64,000 nucleotides of DNA from Sycobia sp. Sy_11 (Eukaryota; Arthropoda; Insecta; Hymenoptera; Epichrysomallidae). Made by a program: the position numbers and the translations under genes. The first letter of the stretch is position 1. Each line of letters begins with the position of its first letter. Under the pieces are notes generated by a model. That model had not been told where the DNA came from. It searched no databases and was given only the letters and a program-made list of their open reading frames with translations. This document shows, piece by piece, positions 37,550 through 49,379 of the stretch. Location of the stretch: positions 1,518,501 to 1,582,500 of the forward strand of contig JACCIC010000099.1 of NCBI GenBank assembly GCA_018907035.1. The letters are read 5' to 3'.

Positions 37550-38350
37550 TTTTCCTCGAAACTTGCCTCGAATAATAGTTGCCTCGAAACTTTACGTAAT
37601 TCGATGATTTTGCCGCGTTGCCCGGCGGCAATCTCTCGCAGTTTGCCCGGTGCATCGTCCAAATCGTAGAGCGCGAGACACATTATATACGTGTTTATAT
37701 ATAGGCGCGGAAATTAATTTCGGTGCCTCGGGTTGCGCACAGGCTTTCCATTCACTCTCTCTCTCTTTCTCCACCCGTCAAAACGAGCTCTGCCCAACTC
37801 TCCGGCAGCCTCGGGACGATAATTCAACGGAGAGGGAAGCGCCAAGGACGTGCAGGAGGAGGCGAATCCACCGACGGAGGCGAAGTGTGTTCGAGAGTTG
37901 CCTTATTGAGCGAGATGTACATCCGTACGTATATCTATAACTTCTCCCTCTTTCTCATTCTCTCTCTCTCTCCGTCCCCTCGGCTGTCCGGCCGGGATTT
38001 CCGTGATATCGACGAGGCCCCGACCGCACTGCGATCGGTCGGACTCCGCGCAATTGCCGGCATCGCGCGATCAATCGGCGTGGCACACGCCCCCCCCCCG
38101 CTCGCGTTTCGAGAGAGAAAGACAGACGGATAGAAGCATATAAGAGTCTAGACGACCGGACGACGCGGCGCGCGTTACACCGATCCGCGGAATTAATTGG
38201 GGTTATTAAGAGCCGGTGGATGGTGGAGGGCCGAGGGGAGTAGAGAGAGAAAGGACGGCCCAGGCGCGAGAAGTGCGCGCAGCTGCATCCGACGACCCGC
38301 CGTGCCGCTGTCCGCGGGAAAGCCCTTCGACCCTAAATTTAAGCTCCGCG
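37550..38350. other. GC-rich island in intron 2
   Basis: About 0.8 kb with high CpG and a C10 run near 38090-38100. No gene recognised, apart from a doubtful small minus-strand frame at its left edge (37495-37683). Confidence 0.3.
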
Positions 38351-39075
38351 CCCCGTGAAGAATAAAGCTATCTTTATGGCATATAGGGAGCTCTCGAAGA
38401 GAAGAGCAGCGCCAAGTTCATCGTTCCTCGGCGATTTTTTCGTTCGATCTTTTTTTTCTTCTTTGCTCGTTAATTTTCGAACCAGAGGCTGTTTGATTTA
38501 TGCCGGATTCAAGAGAATTTCGACCATTTTTTTTTTCAAAGATGCTAAATAGTTAATCGTGAATCTTCATACTTAGTATGCTTTAAAATTAACCTGGAAA
38601 GATTTCTATCATTAATTTTTACATTTTTATTTCGGTTAATTTACTATGAGCTCGACTAAAAAGTAATTGTAATTTTCTTTACTTTAATTAAAGTATTAAT
38701 GTGTATAATTAATAAAATCTATAAAGAAACTTAACGAACTGTCGCTTCAAAAGTTAATATACTATATGGATTTTTTTATCATTAATTAATAAAAGCTTTT
38801 CTGAAACTCACGCCCGTAGTTTAGAAAATATTTGGCGCTGCTATCTAAAAATTTTTGTCCGAGTAAAGTAATAAATTGCAAAATACCGCTCAATTGGGCT
38901 AGATTCAAACTTTCCACCATGGAAAATATACGTTATATTTGCAATAATGTGTATAATGCAAGAGACTGAGTAATTGTAATTACGTAAATTGAAGTTTCGA
39001 GACAGTCGCGTTTAGGATCGCATTTAGATCAAATTATCTTTTCACTAATTGTATCCGTATATATGTATATATGTG

Positions 39076-39079
<4 letters not shown>

Positions 39080-39124
<45 letters not shown>
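39080..39124. repeat. (TA)n microsatellite
   Basis: Forty-five bases of TA. Confidence 0.95.
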
Positions 39125-39126
<2 letters not shown>

Positions 39127-41419
39127 CGCACCTCTAATTAGTGCGTTCACTGCTATGAATCAATTGATTTCTTTCATTTTTCATCGATATTCCGTATATA
39201 TGAAATTTGAAAAGACATACAAACGTACGATGACAGTCTTAAATAACTTCAGTCCTCATAAAATGGCCAGTCTCTCTAAGCGATGGCACGGAAACCGGGC
39301 CCCATTCTATCCGAACGAAGGGATATTTTCTGAAAAAAAATTTTTGGAAAAATAGAATTTTTAATAACCCCATGAAAATCGTACATCGACACGAGGGAAA
39401 AATAAAGAATCGTACCCGGATAATTAAACGCAGTCGAGTGTGCGAACTGTTATTGCCACAAACACTTCACACAATTGTTGGATAATTTTCATATACGAAC
39501 TTTTCGAGAATTCCCGACTGAATGATCGTCCCTCCCTTGTTGCATGAATATATATATATATATTCCGCAGCTCGACGAGAATTCCCTATATACATCGGCC
39601 GGAACAAGCGCCCCTATAATATAAACGGCTTTCATCAGCTACGTTTACACACCTCGGGTGCGTTTCGTGCGTACGGTCACGTCGCCGTCCAACCACCGCG
39701 ATATAGAAATAAGGGGATAGCGAAAGGGCGTCTTTCGAATCGGCCGCGTTGTTCCAACGAGATTGTAACGCGCGTTGCACGGTGGGACGTCTCGAGGACG
39801 AGCCTCGGACATTGTTTTCGGAACAAAGGGAATGGAGTTGGCGGGACGGGCGGGGATAGGGAGACTCTTGATATATACCTGTAGTACGGGGGCGAGGGCA
39901 GTCCGGGATTCCGTTCGGCAAGGGTTGCCCAATTAAAGTGGACCGCGGAAGGAGGGGAATCGGGAGCGAGACGCAATTATGATTAGTGCTGGAAGGACTT
40001 TGGTGAGCGCGGGCTGGCTTTCGGCGTTAATTATAATAAAATCGGTACCAGTTTAATGAATTAAAAATTAGAATTTAATTAAGATTAACGCCTTTTAACG
40101 AGCATATTCCTTCCTCCTCGTGAAAATATTCCATTGCAATGATATATAAGTTGGCGCGAAAAGGTAAAAAGTTCTCGCTGTTAATATTCAATCTGATTTG
40201 AGATGCGAGACTTTTATGGGATTAAGAATAGCCAGAGTTTAAATCAAGGAATTCAGTTAATTAAACTGATTTCTCTGATATATTTATATCTATGTATATT
40301 TATATAAAATCTAGAACAGTTTGAATTCCATAAAGCAGAAAAGTTTATGCAACTTCGAGTGCAAATGTAATTGACCTAGTATTGTAATAATTAAGAAAAG
40401 AGTAGTTTTACAAATGCGTCGAGATTCTTTCGCCTTGTAAACTTATCTCAAAACAAAAACTGGGTTACGTTACATATCAACTGAACGCGAATTGCCGCGT
40501 TTGAGCGCGCGCACGTGGTATATGAGCCTTTAAGAATTTAATGAAATTTGCATGAAACGAGGGAAAGGTATTATATTAAGTTAATTCGTATATTTTTGAA
40601 AAGTCACTTACTTTCCGACGTGTCAACTAAGAAAATTCTTATTATACATTAAGCGCAGGTGTCTACCTATTCATTTTAATTTACTGAAGTACGCCTCATT
40701 TTATATTCCCATTTTTATTCTGTTTAATGTTTTTCTGGGCACCTTCGCGGCTTGAAATAAAGATCGCTTTAGTCGCAATGGGATCTCGTTAGTCAGGTTT
40801 ACTATCTTTTGATGTTTCCTAGTGAGTTAAAAGTTTTAGATGCTGAAAGGACAGGTATACTAAAACTGAAAATATAAAGTTCATTTTGAGAAAGGCAATC
40901 ACAGAGGAACATAAGATTTTGTTATTTTATTGTGCATTTTATGTAATATTTAGATATTATACATTTTAAAATATGATTTATTTCATTCTAACTTAGATTC
41001 TCAAATTTTCATACAAATACCTTTAGAGATATAACTATGAGATTGTATAAATAATATCATGAAGAATAGAATTATAGTATCTGCCCTCATATTATATAAT
41101 TCACAGTTTGAAAATATTGTTGCCAAGCACCTAATAAATCTTAGGAGCAGCCTATAAAAAACAGAAGAAAATTCGCACGCCGTAAATTAAAAAAATACCC
41201 CTCCCGACTAACGCGCCTAATTTCTGCAAACATAGATACACTTGCTATAGAATAAGTCTATAATTTTTTTTAAGACGCTTTTTCTAGAGTAAAAGTCTGT
41301 TATATTGTCGCCGTTCGAATTTTCGCGACGTAGGAGGTGCCGTCTCCGCGTACGAGCGACAGAGGCGGGTTCCTGTCCAACGCAAAAGTTCATACACAGA
41401 ACCCCCACCCGGAGGCCCT

Positions 41420-41442
41420 CACACACACACACACACACACAC
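41420..41442. repeat. (CA)n microsatellite
   Basis: About 23 bases of CA followed by CCCACACCC units. Confidence 0.9.
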
Positions 41443-41746
41443 CCACACCCGCACACTCACGCACTGTTGATATCACTTAACTTTCCCGCGACTGTATATA
41501 CTATTAAGAAGAGTCGTACTTTGCAGCCCTGCGACAAAGTTCGGGACCTACTTCTCTCACCGCGCCCTCTCCCCTCCCCTTTCCGCGAGCTTGTACATAT
41601 AAAAGCGTTCCTCGAGATCTGCTGCACGCGCGCGCAGCGTCGCGTCGCTAATTAGCTCTCGACGCGCGAGGGCGAAATCGATCGGGAGGTGATGCGGTAC
41701 AGTATTTCCTTTGCTCAACTTTGACGGAGAGACAGAGACAGAGGAA

Positions 41747-41750
<4 letters not shown>

Positions 41751-41787
<37 letters not shown>
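41751..41787. repeat. (AG)n microsatellite
   Basis: Thirty-seven bases of AG. Confidence 0.95.
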
Positions 41788-41788
<1 letters not shown>

Positions 41789-44649
41789 GGGAGAGGGCAA
41801 AGAAAAATTGATATAAATCTAAACTATAAAGCAAAAGAGAAAGGAATTATCTGAGTTGTGGAACCGTTATTGCGCTAAACTAAGTAAGATAGTTGAGGTT
41901 GGCTTCTCTTGTAATGATTTAACTTTGTTTTACGACTTGTAATGCGATCATTCGTTCCTATTTGCGACTCAAGGAAGGCAACTCGAATCACTGTTTTATA
42001 CTTTGTGTTACTATGCGAAATGATACTGTTGCAAATAACAGCGATCAGTATTTAACGCGTATTATGCTTGATTTTGAGTAAACGTATACAATTATGTATG
42101 CATCGAATAATCCCGAGCTTTCAGCTGGAACGTGCACCAGAAATAAACAGTTTTATATTGCATTATAGGATTATTGCACATGATAAAAGATTTTATAACG
42201 CAGACGGATGTTAATGAGATTCTTTTAAATCTAATTACTCACCCAACTTCATTCGTTCGTCAATAGATTTTTTTTTACATATAAAATTACAATACATGTT
42301 TTAAAAAGGTTTAATTAAAAAACAATAATCCATTGTTGAAACTGTCTTTTTTGTCATTATCAATAAAGTTAACTTTTCATAACATAAAAGCCTAGTTTTA
42401 CTCCAATATTTCATTTATTTTGCAAAATCCGATCTGATTCCCGCATCGAATGATAGATAAAACATTAGTTAAATTTGCAGTTCTGCGTATTACTTACTTA
42501 GCAACAAGTATTTTAGCGTTGTTTTTGGCACTGACTTCTATGAACTGTCGTTCTCATATATAAACATATAAATTCAGAGAATCGTAAAGCCTCTTCGAAT
42601 GATAATTTTTGCCATTGTATTATTTTCAATGTTTCAATGTAATATTTTATTCAGATACAATCATTTCTCGATATAAATCGATATAGGTCGTATAGTAGAA
42701 TGACACTGTAGCTATATGTAGAGTTGTTTTTCTCTGTTTTTCCGAAATTTATCGGAAGTATTTATTTTACATTTTTTCTTCTAAGACCTGTTTTTTTTCT
42801 TAATTTTCACTTTATGACATTGGCGTCGAAAGCCAGTAATGAATCGAATAATCTGTTGCATATTATATGTGCCTATATCATTTTATACTTCTGTGGTCTG
42901 TGACATCAAATTTGTGAAAATTAAATCGAGATCATTTTGATTAAATTAAATAATTTAACATGCTAGAATGTGTATCATTTTCATTTTGCAGAAATGATCG
43001 AAGTTATAAGATATTTTTATAAGCAAAGTTTATTGTTTGACAAGAATGATTTTTAAGTTATATAGAAAAGATCATAAAATGTAGAGAAATATTTTCCCGC
43101 ATATTTAAATTATATTTCATTGTATACTTTTTCTTTTAGAGCTTTTAATAATAAAAAATAGCTTGAAAAATTTCAATACAAATAAATAAATTGTTAGATC
43201 GTATTCGGTCGGCTCTAAATAATTAGTATTTTTATTTTGCTTTATATATATATATATTTGGCGATTTTCGTACTTAAAGTGAAATGTCGAATTTTTAAAG
43301 CTGAAATGAAATTTTTCTCCAATAACTTTGTGAAACTCTTAAAAATAAACATTTGAATTCACTAAAATTTTTATTTATATGCTAAAACAATTCAGACTTT
43401 TTTTCTAAATCAAGGCGCAATTTCTACATCGTTTACAATTCTAACTTATAATCCCGCTAACAAGTAAGGTGGCCAAAAGCTGCTTCCACCGACTCCAAAC
43501 GCTTAACCTCCGAGCGAAGCAGTTCGGGCATAAACGCCTCAGCTGAGGCGTGCAAAAAAGCGAGCCAGCCCCTTTCCATAATTTCTCCGAGTCTCCGAAC
43601 GTCGAAGTTTTACTGCCCGTCACAACGTATCGACAATGAAATCCGACGCGTCGCACGATTACAGCAGCGTGACCATTACGACCGTCTTAAGGCAGATAAT
43701 AAAATTAAGACGGGTTTTTGGGAAAAAGTTCTCTTTATGGGGAGAATAAATGTACGACTCGATGAGCAGCGTAGTTATGAAATCCTCGTAATAATACTGA
43801 GAGACATACAAACAGTTTTTTTCTGCATTTTCGAGAAAAAGTGAGAAAAAAAAATGTCACCTACATTCTCAGAAAAGAATATTCCAAAGTTTTTAAAGCA
43901 GCACTTGTATACCATTGAAAGTCTTACTAGATTTTTCTCTTACATGCTGGATTCAAGTGAATCATATGTGTATAATGTTGAATATAATTATTTTCGGCGA
44001 ATTAAGAAATTTTCTTAAACACTATAAATTGAGAATATACGTATAAAGTTCGCTTAGATTAATCAGGTTGTAAAGCCGCATTAAAACTTCGAATTCTACT
44101 AATGGTATACTTTAATTCCCTTTCATCTATATATATATATATAAACAAGTATTTTTTTTAAATTCAGCCGATTTTGAGAATGAAAAAAATTCATTTTTGA
44201 ATTTACTAAAAAATATATTTAAAGTTAAATGTGAAAATAAATTTATTATATATTGATTACTCAGTATAGTACAATATAAATTTAAGTTTTTTTTTAATTG
44301 AAGCACAAATTATAATATATTTCTTTAAATAAAACAAATCGTTCACATCAATATACATTTAAAATGTTGGAAACGTTCAAATTACCAAATACTGTATTTT
44401 AATTATGAATTAGTTACAATAAAAATAATTTAAATTATTCATCAATTATACTTACACCATATTTTACGTCGAACTATTGTATTCATTCATATTTACCGTT
44501 TGTAATGAACAACTAACTAACTAGAAAAAAATGTCACTGTTATTTTATCGATTCTCAGAAACGAGATCATCATTTAACAAAATAAGTTCGACCGGTCATA
44601 TTTTTCACAACACCGTTACAACAACGAGCGTCAAGAGGACGAATTGAAA

Positions 44650-45200
44650 AGAACGCGTCAATTCACAACACACTATTCTCGCGTCTTTTATTACATGCCG
44701 CAGCCTCGCCGAAGTATCATTGCCCGCCTCTATCCCGGGTTTCCACGTGTATCCCCAGGCGAGTCCCACCGACCGCGCCGGCATTATTAATCGCGGGACG
44801 AGCCATATAGTGGACGACGTAAACCGTATAGGCCGACCGAGCTCTCGCTTGCCGTTCGGGTTAACCAACCCCCCCCCCCCGCCGCCGCCACTCAGGGCTC
44901 TGCCTCGCGACGGGCGATCGAATATATTAACGGGCGGTGCGGCGAGCGCAGGTGTCAGCGTCGAAATTCTCACCTCGTTGCCGGACGCTCTCGATGGTAC
45001 GCGCGGCCGAGGCGGAGGATCGCCGCCGCTGCTTCCGTGCGATGCGACTAGGCGCGGCGTTTCTGCGCTCATTCGTGATGCGCTCGATCGCAGGATCGAG
45101 TGGGCAGTTGATGCGGCTCGCATGCTCGCCGCGAGATGTAACGATGCGAGATACCGCCGCCGATTAATTCGGGTGCGCCACCCTTTCTCTCTCCATTAAC
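44650..45200. other. GC-rich island with C run in intron 2
   Basis: Contains a C run followed by GCCGCCGCC near 44869-44890, which is a G-rich strand on the complement. Open frames of up to 172 codons on both strands are low-complexity and not conserved-looking. Confidence 0.35.
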
Positions 45201-45427
45201 CCCGACGCCTGTTTCGGTATTCTTTATATATATATATAATATTTGGATCATCGATACCAAATATACAATGGAGGCACATACGTTCCTTAAAAATTAAAGT
45301 GCGAATCAACGAAGAGTATAGACGGAGATAAAAAATGGATTATAATACAGGTCAGCCATAGTCGTGCGAAACTCCATTTTGACCAGTCCCTTGCGCACTC
45401 CGAGTTTTTAATGGAAGATACTAAATG

Positions 45428-45428
<1 letters not shown>

Positions 45429-45469
<41 letters not shown>
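45429..45469. repeat. (TA)n microsatellite
   Basis: Forty-one bases of TA. Confidence 0.95.
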
Positions 45470-45475
<6 letters not shown>

Positions 45476-46714
45476 CATGTAGTGAAATACTTTTTATGTA
45501 GGCGCGCGGCGAGTTTCACTAGAGGAATAGAGAGAATGTTTCTAGAGTCTCTTTTTAAGTATTCCTTTTAGCTGTTGTAAAAAATGACTCTTGTAAACTT
45601 GTGCTTATGTACAATTGTGTAAAAATTGCTGACTTTATAAGTTGTTCAAATGTTTCTATAATATTTAAGAATAATGCACTCAAATACACATTTCATTATC
45701 CGTCCTTTAAAATCATCTTATCAAATCGTCGTTGTATAGTTTATAATTATGTGACAGTATTTGTTAAATAATTTTTCAACCATTAGATCTATAATAACTC
45801 GTCTTATTGATAAAGCTTTAGGCGCCGAATGATTTGTTCACATTTTATCTGCAAAAGAAACAAACAATTGTCCGAAATTTATGTATAATGACAAAACTTA
45901 TTTTAATAATGTTGTGAGTAAATGTCCGCAAAATGATCCTGTACCAAAATATACTTTTACATTGGAACAAGGAACATACAACTTGAATATATAGCGTTTG
46001 AATATATAGACAAAATTTGTAATAAATTAACCAAAAATTTAATAAAGTCTCAACATACTAAAATCAAAGAAAACATGTACCTGGAAAAAGCTCGGTGAAA
46101 ATAAATCTTTTAGAATGGTCGCTTCAGAAGAGTGAATTTTTTTTCATTTTCTTTTTGTTGTACTTTTATCATGCATTTGCATACACACGAGCACGTCGCC
46201 GAGGAAAAAAGTTCAAAGAACGCCGCGGTAATGGGCAGCTCGGTAGAAATTAACCGACAAATTAAAATTTTATTTTGCGCGCGCGCACGCTCGTTCAAAA
46301 TATTGAGAATTATACTTGTTAAGTATTCATGAATGCGAACATTAAAGAAAATGGTTTACGCCAAGGTATATTTCCGTCTCTATTCTTTTAAAAAAGATTT
46401 TATTCGCCTCGTTGTGATATACATATGCCGTTCGCAGACTCCTCGTACTTACACAAAAAAAAGTGCTTTCGTCGAGTTCCAATCTCAGATCGCGTGGACA
46501 TTAATTAAAAATCGATCGATATGCATATATCCTTTTCAAATCTACCATATGATTAACAAGGTTCTATGTCGGGTACAAGGTTGCGAAGAAAAACTTATAC
46601 GAAAAAGTATTACGATATCTGACCGATCAAAATGTCACCTATATAGAAAATTAATAATTCGAAAATGGTAAAAGGAAAAGAAAGCGTCGACTTGCGCGTT
46701 GAAAAGAAAGTGGC

Positions 46715-46722
46715 TATAAAAG
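46715..46722 (+). promoter_or_regulatory. TATA-like motif before a GT repeat
   Basis: TATAAAAG followed by GC-rich sequence; weak evidence, and no product can be named downstream. Confidence 0.12.
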
Positions 46723-46737
46723 GGCGCATCGCGCGCG

Positions 46738-46769
46738 TGCGTGTGTTTGTGTGTGTGTGTGTGTGTGTG
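46738..46769. repeat. (GT)n microsatellite
   Basis: GT array with one TTT break, next to GCGCGCG. Confidence 0.9.
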
Positions 46770-47522
46770 AACATATGTATAGATATCGAAGGTAATCTAG
46801 GTCCGCGATTTATAGGACGCTTGGCTTTCGAACGGCGAGGTCGAAGATCTTCCTAAACGCGCGTACGAGTCGGGAAAAAGAAACGTATATAGGGTAGAAC
46901 TCCCCTCGAGACATTTTTTCCCTCTTGTGTAAGGCAGACTTTACGTAGTTCACTTCATTCCCATTTTTATATAACTTTTTTGTATAGCGCCTTAGAGGCT
47001 ATAATGTAGTGTATCCCGTACTGAATCTTAATTTTCATGCTACACATTCTCCAGTGCGATAATAATGATATTAATTGTAAAATTATATTAGATTATTTAT
47101 ATAAGTAGTCGATTACGATTAACCAAATATATATTGAAAAAGTTCTATTCTATAATTAAATAAATAGAGTGATAATGATAGAATTAAATACAATATGATA
47201 TAACTTATTCTAAATTACTATATAATGTCACGTCAATCTCTTGGTCGAAAACTTTTCTGTCCCAGGAAGGAGATAAAGTTTTGGATCGAAGAGATCCCCG
47301 TTGTGTACAATGCAATACATATCAGTGTATATGTTCGCTATATGTACCAATATAGAAAATATAATAAGAAACCGTTTCTGGAGGCGATATTCTGTATCTT
47401 TTGTTTAATTAAAATATATAAATATATGAATTAAAATTTATATTTTTTCTTAAATTTTATTATTAATATGTTTTACGATACAAAATATGTATATTGCATC
47501 CTTCTCTGTTTTCCTTACTATA

Positions 47523-47564
<42 letters not shown>
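47523..47564. repeat. (TC)n microsatellite
   Basis: About 42 bases of TC with two TTC breaks. Confidence 0.9.
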
Positions 47565-48136
47565 CATATACACATATGTAAATGTACGCACGTACATACA
47601 TACACGTACAAACATATTACTGAAAAATTATATGTAGATCTTACGCACACGTACAGAAGCGAAACACCTAACTTGCTTTAGATAGCTCAAATATTATGCA
47701 CGGGAAATTGATTTTTTCAAGAGTGGCTGCTAAAAATATCAGCAAGACTCATTTATTCTGCGCTGTCCGTCGAACCTATAAGTCGATCATTATATGTTAT
47801 TTGATGCCTGAGCTATATATATGTATAGTAATATATAAAGACAGAGCGTGCTATTATTTCTACACATTAAACAAAAAAACCGATTATTCTGAAATTCAAA
47901 ATATATATGCTATATTATCTTCGGAAAGACATAGACAATTTTTTTTATTGATAAGCATATTACTTTCATCAAAAAATTTAGAGCGCAGTGAACGGTCTTA
48001 TCAGTTATTTCCACCAGCGGCTAGTAGGCGGTGTCTTGGTTTATGTTGAATGTCAACTCAAAGTAATGAGTTTAAACTATTAATACCGGGCCAGCTCGTT
48101 TGAATGATCATCTCATATCAGACATAATAGGAACAA

Positions 48137-48300
48137 ATTGCCAGAACCCATATAACAAAACAGGACGACTTTTTAGCTACCATGAACGGGGCCCCCTGTT
48201 CACTAAATGCGTAACTAAATGCGATTCATACATTCTCAATAGTGCGCCCATTCACGGCAGCTAAAAAGTCGTCTGCTTATGTTATATGGGCTCTGGCAAT
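48137..48300. repeat. Imperfect inverted repeat, 54-bp arms
   Basis: Arms 48137-48190 and 48247-48300 are reverse complements at 46 of 54 positions by my hand alignment without gaps, separated by a 56-base spacer. The arms begin ATTGCC and end GGG. The spacer contains the direct pair ACTAAATGCG. It could be a small non-autonomous transposon (MITE), or a transcribed hairpin if the intron is processed. I see no clear target-site duplication and no terminal motif that names a family. Confidence 0.8.
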
Positions 48301-48487
48301 CGGTATTATCCTTTTTGTTCTTCAGGGTATTATAACCCACATCTTGATTGGATACCTTTTGCTAATTTTATTTTTTCTTATGTGGAAAAATCTCTCTCTC
48401 TTTCCCTCTCCTCCTCATTTCTTATAAGATGGTTGTATGCCAAATCATACTTTTATGAAAACATTTGTGAAAATAAATTATAGTTTT

Positions 48488-48687
48488 GTGTTTGGACGGT
48501 AGAATAAGATGTTCAGGTGTTTAGCGACGACTTCACCGGAGAATTCTGTGTTTGAACGATAGAAAACGATGTCCAGATATTACGAGACGACTTCTACGGG
48601 GAATTTCGTGTTCTACCATCCAAACACCAAACTCTCTGTATAAGTCGTCTCAAGACTCTTGGACATTTTTTTCTATCCTCCGAACTC
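48488..48687. repeat. Tandem 60-bp repeat followed by its inverted copy (fold-back)
   Basis: Unit 1 (48488-48547) and unit 2 (48548-48607) are direct repeats exactly 60 bp long, both starting GTGTTTG and sharing GACGACTTC; 45 of 60 positions agree. They are followed by an inverted partial unit (48608-48627) and an inverted full unit (48628-48687), about 70% identical to the direct ones. Pairing unit 1 with the full inverted unit and the start of unit 2 with the partial unit gives a roughly 80-bp stem with a 40-base loop. Divergence among units shows that it is not recent. Confidence 0.8.
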
Positions 48688-49307
48688 GAAAGTACAATTT
48701 TGCAGGTAGAAGCCGTATGTAATATGCAATTATTTTCACCTTTCTGAAGGTGACATAAATTATCTATAGGAATGTAATTTTATAGATAGAGTACTTTTTA
48801 CTTAGATATTATTGAACTGTTTAAGAAATCGGTTAAATTATTAGATTAGCCAAAGTGGAGACGGGGGATGCTAGTGTGTATATATGTACGGGCGCTCCTT
48901 CCTCGTCGAATTATCCAATAACGAAGGGCTACGTCAACACGTCCCTTACTTTTTAAATCACACCAACATCCCTCCACTCCAGTTCGAGTGTCTCGGAACT
49001 GGAAATTATTTTTTATTAATACAAAAAACCTCGTACATTGGTCTTTGTTCGAAGAGTTCGCGCTTTATTGTACAATCATTTTAGTGATAAAAACAATAAA
49101 TCTATAGAATATATATTCAAAATCAATTAATTTCAATTTATAATGTGACAAAGATTCTTTGAACGAATTTCAAAGGTAGGAGGAAGGAAGGATTAGAAGG
49201 TTATTTCTTTCAATTAAAAAAATTAATTAATGATTATCAATGTATCAATTTTACATCATAAATTATATATGCGTGTGTACTTTTGTTTGAATGGTAATCA
49301 ATATTGA

Positions 49308-49379
49308 ACCGTGCAGGATTTGAACGCTAAGTCCATTGATCATCAAATTTATTTCTTTAAACTGAGAAGCCAATAATGT
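49308..49379 (-). repeat. Degenerate tRNA-like sequence
   Basis: On the minus strand TTGGCTTCTCAGTTT resembles an A box and GCGTTCAAATCC a B box about 35 bases later. Stems pair badly, so at most a fossil tRNA or SINE. Confidence 0.3.

Noticed and set aside
42930..42943. GAGATCATTTTGA, identical to the first part of the bantam microRNA
   Set aside because: The match stops after 13 bases and the flanks do not form the precursor hairpin.
44605..45199. Overlapping open frames of 159-172 codons on both strands
   Set aside because: Both depend on the GC island and a C run (poly-Pro on one strand, poly-Gly on the other); no family resemblance.
47696..48049. Plus-strand frame of 117 codons just before the fold-backs
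   Set aside because: I looked for a transposase or other mobile-element protein and saw no motif; composition is that of AT-rich DNA.
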